Below, piece after piece: positions 1-4,619 of a stretch of DNA of 6,258 nt. Under the pieces are notes generated by a model. The model had not been told where the DNA came from. It saw nothing but the letters and a program-made list of their open reading frames with translations, and did no database searches. The translations under genes and the position numbers were made by a program. Numbering within the stretch: position 1 is the stretch's first letter; each line of letters begins with the position of its first letter. Origin of the DNA: Candidatus Zixiibacteriota bacterium (GTDB taxonomy: Bacteria; Zixibacteria; MSB-5A5; WJJR01); NCBI GenBank assembly GCA_020058315.1, contig JAGVEK010000384.1, positions 1-6,258 of the forward strand, written 5' to 3'.

Positions 1-495
1 AAAGGGCCAACCTGATGGGTTCAACTGTTTCTGGAGATCTTCGATCGAAACGATATCCGGCAGATCTCTCTTGTTGTATTGGATGACGATCGGAATGTCG
101 GCGGCGTCGATGCCATTCTCTTGCAGGTTTTCAAACATGTTCGACAAGGATTTGATGTTCTCATCCATCTTGGCGGCCTGCGAGTCGGCGACGAAGACGA
201 TTCCATCAACGCCGCGCAGGACGAGTTTGCGGGTGGCGTTGTAGAAGACCTGCCCGGGAACTGTGTACAACTGGAACTTCGTCGCAAAACCGGCGATATC
301 GCCGACATGGATCGGAAGGAAATCGAAAAACAAAGTCCGGTCGGCCTCGGTCGCAAGACTGATCAGATCCCCACGGGACTTCGACGGAACCCGATCGTGC
401 ACATACTGAAGATTCGTCGTCTTGCCCGATAGACCGGGACCATAATACACGATCTTACAACTGATCTCACGAAACGCGTAATTGATCGTTACCAT
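1..495 (-). CDS. mglA: MglA-family small Ras-like GTPase, 3' end cut by the window edge
   Basis: Bacterial Ras-like GTPase of the MglA family, a cytoplasmic switch that sets cell polarity and controls type IV pilus or gliding machinery in characterised relatives. The frame reads 165 codons from ATG at 495 with no stop before base 1. The family is about 195 aa, so roughly 30 C-terminal residues are missing. Visible motifs are the P-loop GPGLSGKTT (19-27), the TEADRT segment with Arg53, the G3 motif TVPGQ (78-82) and the G4 motif NKRD (141-144). The MglA hallmark Thr78 replaces the usual G3 Asp. Arg53 and Gln82, the intrinsic catalytic residues known from MglA structures, are both present, so the GTPase looks functional. 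The G5 region lies beyond the window. The gene follows the MglB-like gene by 48 nt. The only ribosome-site candidate is a weak GGGG 12 nt upstream, but the MVTINYAFREI start matches family N-termini well. Confidence 0.96.
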   Translation of the reverse strand, partial: MVTINYAFREISCKIVYYGPGLSGKTTNLQYVHDRVPSKSRGDLISLATEADRTLFFDFLPIHVGDIAGFATKFQLYTVPGQVFYNATRKLVLRGVDGIVFVADSQAAKMDENIKSLSNMFENLQENGIDAADIPIVIQYNKRDLPDIVSIEDLQKQLNPSGWPF

Positions 496-543
496 TCGCT
501 GTCAATTCCCCACGGCCCTTGGCAATCGCTGTCGGCCGCCCGC

Positions 544-882
544 TCAGGCGTTGCGCAACTCATTGATCGCGTTGCGGATTTCGAGCCGCACCAAACCAAT
601 GTTGACGCGCGGCTCGGTTGTCACGACGAGAGTGCCAATCCCCGCGTCCGCCAGGAACATCTTGCGCTTGTCGGCTTCGACTGTAATCTGGGAGAATTCA
701 CCGCTCCCGAGATTGTCCAGTGACCGGCGCACGGTCGCGACAATCGACGATGCCATCGCGCCGACCGTATCATCCTCGATCTGGCTGTTGAGATCGGCTG
801 CAATCACAATTCCGTCGCTGCCGACCACCATGCTGCCGGTTACTCCGTTCGTCTTGTTCAATTGTGTCAGGACTTCATACAT
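544..882 (-). CDS. Roadblock/LC7 domain protein, MglB-like GTPase regulator
   Basis: A 112-aa single-domain roadblock/LC7 protein. Such proteins dimerise and bind small GTPases; MglB is the GTPase-activating partner of MglA. The fold order can be followed: helix 1 (about 1-12), a strand pair with GV then GSDGIVIA (21-28), a central helix (about 37-58), strands around ITVEA, KMFLADAG and TLVVTT, then a last helix beginning IGLVRL (95-100). The GLVRL motif followed by a helix containing EL closely resembles characterised MglB. It is shorter than those MglB proteins (about 160 aa) and lacks their C-terminal tail. An in-frame upstream start at 915 was rejected because AGGAGG lies 6 nt before the ATG at 882. 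The start overlaps the end of the preceding gene (ATGTATGA), which suggests translational coupling. MglA follows immediately, so a cognate GAP/GTPase pair is likely. It could be a distinct roadblock subfamily rather than a strict MglB orthologue. Confidence 0.92.
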   Translation of the reverse strand: MYEVLTQLNKTNGVTGSMVVGSDGIVIAADLNSQIEDDTVGAMASSIVATVRRSLDNLGSGEFSQITVEADKRKMFLADAGIGTLVVTTEPRVNIGLVRLEIRNAINELRNA

Positions 883-1852
883 AACGAGCCTCCTGCAGCC
901 CCGCGTACTGGGCACGCCGCTCCTGGAGATGTTTAAGAATCATGTCACGTGATTGGGAAAGACGCAGACCGATGAGTTCGTCGGTGTCCCGGTCGGTCAG
1001 CACACCCAACCAGAATTCTCCGGCTGTTTCCAAAATGATTCGCCCCGCGTCCGTTCGAACCTCAACCCGGAGCGGACGAACGTCTCCCCCCACCGAGAGG
1101 CAGCGCCGGTCGAATTCCACAATTTCCAGGGATATCGGCGCCCAGAAATCCGCGCTTCCGGTATATTCCTGTCTCTGCCACACGGCGAGCGGCAGTCCAT
1201 CCTGGTCGGCCATCCAGCACATGCGCACACCATCATATTCACCGGCATACGCCACTGCGTCGTCCAGGCTGGGCACGTGGTGCGGGGTCGTTCGCGCGGA
1301 GATCACTCCGTGAACAACCCGGGGACCGCTGTCGGGGCGGCTCGGACCATTGACCTTGCGGGGGGCCATGCCGCGGACCGTCGCGTGTGCCATATTGGAG
1401 CCGCGATGAATCTCCCCGCCAAAGAGCTCCTTCAGCAATGAGTGCATGACCAGCGGCGCGGTCAGAAAATGCAGAAGCAAAGCGGGAAGGTACGTCCAAG
1501 AGGCGATCACAACCGACTGTCCCCAAGGCGCATTGTTGCTCACCGCCATCAGCGTCCCGCACGTGGCACCCAGCAGATTGCGGTACACAACACTAAGTAT
1601 CGCTCCGGCTATGAGCTGTGGCACAGTCAGCCATCGCGCGAGAATCGAAAGGAAGCCCAGGTACAGCCCGGCCTCAACCAGTCCCAGCCAGGGGTGGACA
1701 CCCAAGGTGCCCAGTCCCAGCGTGCTCGGGTAGGGCAGCAACGGCAGTACTGAGAGGGCACCGGTCAGGAGAATCGTCTGGCGGACGACCGCACTCGTGG
1801 CCCCGGGCGTTCTGTTCCTGTCATATCGCCGCATGGTTAATTTCCTTCCCAC
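875..1852 (-). CDS. Four-helix membrane protein with C-terminal roadblock/LC7-like domain
   Basis: A 325-aa protein with no full-length family that I recognise. A short basic N-terminus leads into about four hydrophobic segments (roughly 26-47, 55-72, 78-103 and 112-138). A polar, Arg/Pro-rich linker (about 145-192) follows. The soluble C-terminal part (about 194-315) has the roadblock order: helix, GV plus DQDGLPLAVW (216-225), a middle helix, strands RVEVRT (262-267), RIILETAG (271-278) and WLGVLT (281-286), then a final helix starting IGLRL (294-298). This parallels SDGIVIA and IGLVRL in the adjacent MglB-like protein. I infer a membrane-tethered roadblock subunit that recruits or regulates MglA at the membrane; this is sequence-pattern recognition, not a profile match. 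The GTG at 1852 has AAGGAG 5 nt upstream. An ATG at 1834, also preceded by a purine-rich AAGGAA, is a credible alternative. It lies 36 nt after the TPR gene and overlaps the next gene by 8 nt, so it is probably in one operon with both. Confidence 0.85.
   Translation of the reverse strand: MGRKLTMRRYDRNRTPGATSAVVRQTILLTGALSVLPLLPYPSTLGLGTLGVHPWLGLVEAGLYLGFLSILARWLTVPQLIAGAILSVVYRNLLGATCGTLMAVSNNAPWGQSVVIASWTYLPALLLHFLTAPLVMHSLLKELFGGEIHRGSNMAHATVRGMAPRKVNGPSRPDSGPRVVHGVISARTTPHHVPSLDDAVAYAGEYDGVRMCWMADQDGLPLAVWQRQEYTGSADFWAPISLEIVEFDRRCLSVGGDVRPLRVEVRTDAGRIILETAGEFWLGVLTDRDTDELIGLRLSQSRDMILKHLQERRAQYAGLQEARYV
889..894 (-). promoter_or_regulatory. Shine-Dalgarno AGGAGG of the MglB-like gene
   Basis: A perfect AGGAGG on the minus strand, 6 nt before the ATG at 882. 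It lies inside the end of the membrane-roadblock gene and decides between the starts at 882 and 915. Confidence 0.85.
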
Positions 1853-1857
1853 CCAGA

Positions 1858-1863
1858 CTCCTT
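1858..1863 (-). promoter_or_regulatory. Shine-Dalgarno AAGGAG of the membrane-roadblock gene
   Basis: AAGGAG on the minus strand, 5 nt before the GTG at 1852. It supports the longer product. The competing ATG at 1834 has AAGGAA within the preceding codons, so the start choice is not fully settled. Confidence 0.6.
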
Positions 1864-1888
1864 ATCGTCACACTCATCACCGATCCGC

Positions 1889-2779
1889 TCACGACTCCGC
1901 CACTGTCGATGCATCGAGAACGGATGGCTGATCTTGGACTCGTGCAGCGAGATCAAGTCCGCGCCGGCGTGTCTCGCCGAACTTCAAATTCGACAGACCT
2001 GCAAGCCCAACGACCGTGTCGCCTAACCGGTTCACCCAGACATCGCCGTGGCCCGTTTCGATCCGTATCTCACAGACACTTCCCCACACTCCTTGGGGGA
2101 ACTGAGCAGTGATTTCCCGCAGCATGGACAGGACAGTATCGACTCGCGTCTGAGCGGCATCTGATTCAGGATACTTCGCGATTATGCGGCCTTGAACATC
2201 CGACACGAACACGAAATCAACGTCGCGCAGAACTCCGAGAGTCTTGACCCAAGTCGGCCAGTCTGCGCAGTCGGGCGCCGGCCGGGCGTCTGCGTTCGCC
2301 CGTGGCCAGGGTTGAGGTGTCGGCTCGACCGGGGCCGCCACGACTGGAGCCGCAAGATCCGAACGCAACCGTTTCACCTGCCCGATCAGGTCCGGGAGGG
2401 CCGAGTTGCCCGGATCGGTTATCCGCAACCTCTCCAAGACAGTCTGGGCAGCCTTGACATCTCCGAGCGCGAGTTGGATCTCCGCTTCCAGGATGTCGGT
2501 GACACGAGTCGGGCCATCGAGTTCCACTGCACGCATCAGCGAGCTCAGGGCATCTGGAAGCATTTTTTGATGCAAGTAGAGCTTCGCCAGGACGACATGG
2601 GCCGGAGCATAATCGGGGTGATGCTTCAGTCCGCTCTTGCAGACAGAGAATGCCCGCCCGAATTCACCTCGTCTTCGGTAGGCCTCTGCAAGCGCGGCAA
2701 AGACCTGTGAATGCGGGTTGTCCGCCAGAATGGCCAGGCAACGATCGATGCGCTCGTCTAATTCAGCGACGTTGATCAT
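1889..2779 (-). CDS. TPR protein with C-terminal roadblock/LC7-like domain
   Basis: A 296-aa predicted cytoplasmic protein in two parts. Residues about 22-123 hold about three tetratricopeptide repeats: VFAALAEAYRRRGEFGRAF, then APAHVVLAKLYLHQKMLPDA, then a repeat around ILEAEIQLALGDVKAA that ends at DPGN. A Pro/Ala-rich linker (about 143-172) leads to a C-terminal domain (about 174-283) with the roadblock pattern. That domain runs: helix, FVFVSDVQGRIIAKYP (189-204), a helix around 210-226, strands CEIRIET, DVWVNRLGD and VVGLAGL, then a final helix beginning FGETRRRG (267-274). TPRs generally mediate protein binding, so this is likely an adaptor coupling partner proteins to the MglA/roadblock switch; the partner is unknown. 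AAGG lies 6 nt before the ATG at 2779. It is the first gene after a 206-nt gap and is followed 36 nt later by the membrane-roadblock gene. The TPR part is clear and the roadblock part is moderately clear. Confidence 0.88.
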   Translation of the reverse strand: MINVAELDERIDRCLAILADNPHSQVFAALAEAYRRRGEFGRAFSVCKSGLKHHPDYAPAHVVLAKLYLHQKMLPDALSSLMRAVELDGPTRVTDILEAEIQLALGDVKAAQTVLERLRITDPGNSALPDLIGQVKRLRSDLAAPVVAAPVEPTPQPWPRANADARPAPDCADWPTWVKTLGVLRDVDFVFVSDVQGRIIAKYPESDAAQTRVDTVLSMLREITAQFPQGVWGSVCEIRIETGHGDVWVNRLGDTVVGLAGLSNLKFGETRRRGLDLAARVQDQPSVLDASTVAES

Positions 2780-2985
2780 TCAGAACCTTGGAACACAAAC
2801 CCACGTGATAGCCTCGCGTCCGCCCGTACGACAGGGGCTATCCCCATATCACATTTGTTGATATCGACGCCATCACAAGGGAACTTTACCCACCATTTGA
2901 GTCATCTTGCACGCGCGGCAATGTTACCGGAAGATGTCGTGACCCTCCGATCCTGATGTGAGGCCGTCGCGACAGACAGGCCGGT
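2780..2985. other. 206-nt intergenic region, probable leader of the roadblock-mglA cluster
   Basis: The longest non-coding stretch in the window, between the small membrane gene and the TPR-roadblock gene. No credible ORF, tRNA or terminator with a U-tract was seen. It carries GGGG-CTAT-CCCC (2834-2845) and an imperfectly palindromic AT-rich element with ATATCA and TGATAT arms separated by 7 bp (2846-2864), plus a GTCGCGAC palindrome (2966-2973). A promoter for the downstream four-gene cluster is expected here from the layout, but no convincing -35/-10 pair was found by eye. Read-through from the upstream genes remains possible. Confidence 0.5.
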
Positions 2986-3375
2986 CTAAGTCAGGAGTTT
3001 TCGCAGGCGGCCGGTACCAACGAGGAAGGCGATCAGCGCAATCGCACGCAAGGAATCGCCCCACATTTGTGAGACGGGAAGAAATCCCGTTTGTGCCGCA
3101 AACAATACGAGTTGGGCCAGCCCAAGGAGCCCGAAGCCAGCAACGAACCACAGCCATCCCTGGGCGATCTTCCCCCCTCGAATTGCCACGTAGATCTTGA
3201 AGGCGGTCAGAGCGCACGCAATCAGGATGAGAAGCATCAGGATGCAAAGAATCAGAGTGCCAGCCGAAAAGCCGGCTCCTGCAGGCTGACTCGCTTGCGC
3301 ACTGGAAGACTGCACCAGCGTGCCTGTTCCAGCACCGCTGACATGCAGAATCGATATCAGGAGTTCTGCTATCAT
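2986..3375 (-). CDS. Small three-helix membrane protein of unknown function
   Basis: A 129-aa protein I do not recognise. A weakly hydrophobic N-terminus (1-12) and a Ser/Gly/Ala/Gln-rich stretch (13-38) precede three membrane segments: about 40-65, 71-95 and 107-122. Positive residues KIYVAIRGGK between the first two, and the basic tail RLRKLL, suggest both lie in the cytoplasm with the N-terminus outside. The N-terminal segment might act as a signal or partial anchor. The start at 3375 is chosen because AGGGAG lies 9 nt upstream and because the alternative at 3420 would overlap the previous gene by 41 nt with no added conserved sequence. It starts 4 nt after the stop of the PATAN-like gene, so the two are very probably co-transcribed and the protein may be a membrane partner of that adaptor. 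No catalytic motif is visible. Confidence 0.8.
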   Translation of the reverse strand: MIAELLISILHVSGAGTGTLVQSSSAQASQPAGAGFSAGTLILCILMLLILIACALTAFKIYVAIRGGKIAQGWLWFVAGFGLLGLAQLVLFAAQTGFLPVSQMWGDSLRAIALIAFLVGTGRLRKLLT

Positions 3376-3379
3376 TGGC

Positions 3380-4552
3380 TCACACTCCCTGCAGGGCCTG
3401 CCGGAATTCCCTGCTGACATCGTATTTATCGGCGAGGTTGCGCTTTTGAGCCAGCAGGAAAGTCAGATCCTTTTGGATCCCGCTGACGATACGGCCTGCC
3501 AAACGCGGACCCAGCCGGTCGATTAGCGTCCGCACCTTCTCCGACAAAAGACAGTTCGCCAAGGCCAGGACACGATGCAAACGGATAGACTCGGCGATGT
3601 GGGCAGTCTCTTTGCGGAATGATTCTTCGGAACCGTCAGCTCCTGCAGTGAGAATGTTGAGTAATTCCGGCTTGTCGGCGTCCCACCCGTCGGGCACGGC
3701 GGCGAAAAGTCGCTCCCCGACCATCCCAAGCTGTTCAACGAGCGCCTTGTGGAGCGTCTGCAAAGCGTGCGAGTACAGCCGGTAGATCAGATCGTACACC
3801 TGGTCCTCTTCGATACGGCGCCGGCCGCGCTCAGCGGCGGTGGGACAGGGTTCCACAAGTTTCGACTGGACAAGCTTGTGCAGCGATTTCGACGCGCTGT
3901 ACTCGCCGTTGGAAGCAGTGCTGAGAATTTCCATGAGACTGCGCTCACCGTCAACAGCAGCCAGGATCTCAACATCATCCGCGCTCAAGACTATGCTGGG
4001 CTGTTCGAGGCGAGGAACGGGGCACATCCGGAGGATGGTCTCGCCGGGCGGAAGATCGTGCGCGACCTCCGCATACTCGTCGAATCGGCGCGCGCCCTCC
4101 ATCATGACATTCATCGTATTAAGATCCACCAGAATCTGCGTCGGATCCGGAATCTCATCGTCGAGAAAACGAAATTCTGCCTCCGTCCACGCGAAAACGC
4201 TGTAGACGACCTCCTCGACTTGCGCGCGCAGCGAATCGAGGATGACGGCACGTTCGAGAAGCCCTGAGTCGATCAAGACCTGCCCGAGACGTTTGCCCGA
4301 TGATTTGTGCTTCTTCAGGGCCTTGTCGAGATCTTCGGGTGAAAGCAGTCCCTTCCGTGTCAGCACCTGGCCGAGCCGCTCCTCAATCGTGGAGGGATGC
4401 GATGCGGCGGTGATAATGTTCCCACCGCGGAAGTAGAGCTTCTTCGCGCAATTCGCGCGAAGTATCTGCAGCACACCAGTCTTCTTCCCAGTGGAAATCA
4501 ATTGGAGGATGTCACCAAAAGAGAGTGTCTTTAGATTCCCTGTGAACCCCAT
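3380..4552 (-). CDS. DUF4388/PATAN-like multidomain signalling protein
   Basis: A 390-aa cytoplasmic protein (no membrane segment). Residues 1-50 match the DUF4388/PATAN N-terminus: GNLKTLSFGDILQLIS (5-20), then GKKTGVLQI and KLYFRGGNII (38-47). Next are two tandem LGQVLxxxGLL units (60-70 and 89-99, 29 residues apart). They resemble the N-terminal nucleotide-binding-type repeats of type II secretion/type IV pilus ATPases (T2SSE_N/MshEN). The DUF4388 part then closes with FAWTEAEFRF (120-129). A winged-helix-like segment (about 189-234, ADDVEILAAVDGERSLMEIL to KLVEP) and a helical C-terminal half follow. The family is linked to two-component, GTPase and pilus-control systems, so an adaptor role is inferred. 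Starts at 4564 and 4588 are also in frame; 4552 is preferred because MGFTGNL fits family N-termini and GGGG lies 6 nt upstream, but no strong ribosome site settles it. It follows comEC by 67 nt. Confidence 0.88.
   Translation of the reverse strand: MGFTGNLKTLSFGDILQLISTGKKTGVLQILRANCAKKLYFRGGNIITAASHPSTIEERLGQVLTRKGLLSPEDLDKALKKHKSSGKRLGQVLIDSGLLERAVILDSLRAQVEEVVYSVFAWTEAEFRFLDDEIPDPTQILVDLNTMNVMMEGARRFDEYAEVAHDLPPGETILRMCPVPRLEQPSIVLSADDVEILAAVDGERSLMEILSTASNGEYSASKSLHKLVQSKLVEPCPTAAERGRRRIEEDQVYDLIYRLYSHALQTLHKALVEQLGMVGERLFAAVPDGWDADKPELLNILTAGADGSEESFRKETAHIAESIRLHRVLALANCLLSEKVRTLIDRLGPRLAGRIVSGIQKDLTFLLAQKRNLADKYDVSREFRQALQGV
3385..3390 (-). promoter_or_regulatory. Shine-Dalgarno AGGGAG of the small membrane gene
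   Basis: AGGGAG on the minus strand, 9 nt before the ATG at 3375 and inside the last codons of the PATAN-like gene. It favours the 129-aa product over a longer reading from 3420. Confidence 0.65.
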
Positions 4553-4561
4553 GCGCAACCC

Positions 4562-4589
4562 CATGGTGGCCGCACGGCAGGCCACCATG
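4562..4589. repeat. Perfect 10-bp inverted repeat over the PATAN-like gene start
   Basis: The arms CATGGTGGCC (4562-4571) and GGCCACCATG (4580-4589) are perfect inverted complements around an 8-nt loop. Transcribed on the minus strand this is a strong GC-rich hairpin between the comEC stop and the preferred start at 4552. It contains the two alternative ATG codons (4588 and 4564) and one of the G residues of the GGGG ribosome-site candidate. No U-tract follows, so a simple intrinsic terminator is unlikely. A translational control hairpin or a dyad protein-binding site would fit. Confidence 0.75.
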
Positions 4590-4619
4590 TATCATTATCG
4601 GGGGCAAGGGGATCAGGCT

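Noticed and set aside
79..432. Plus-strand frame opposite mglA
   Set aside because: The opposite strand encodes an intact MglA with P-loop, TVPGQ and NKRD motifs, so this is a shadow frame.
953..2112. Long plus-strand open frames (953-1441 and 1618-2112) opposite the membrane- and TPR-roadblock genes
   Set aside because: They lie antisense to genes with clear domains and strong ribosome sites, have low-complexity Arg/Ser/Pro-rich translations, and show no recognisable motif.
2900..2960. Sigma-70-like promoter (TTCCGG with CAAGAT at 17-bp spacing)
   Set aside because: The -10 candidate matches only half of the consensus positions, so it is not supportable.
2940..2990. Possible terminator after the small membrane gene
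   Set aside because: GGCC and GTCGCGAC self-complementary pieces exist but do not form a long stem, and no U-tract follows on the minus strand.
4562..4589. Reading the comEC/PATAN inverted repeat as an intrinsic terminator
   Set aside because: The stem is strong, but the following minus-strand bases are GGGTTCACAGG-like rather than T-rich.
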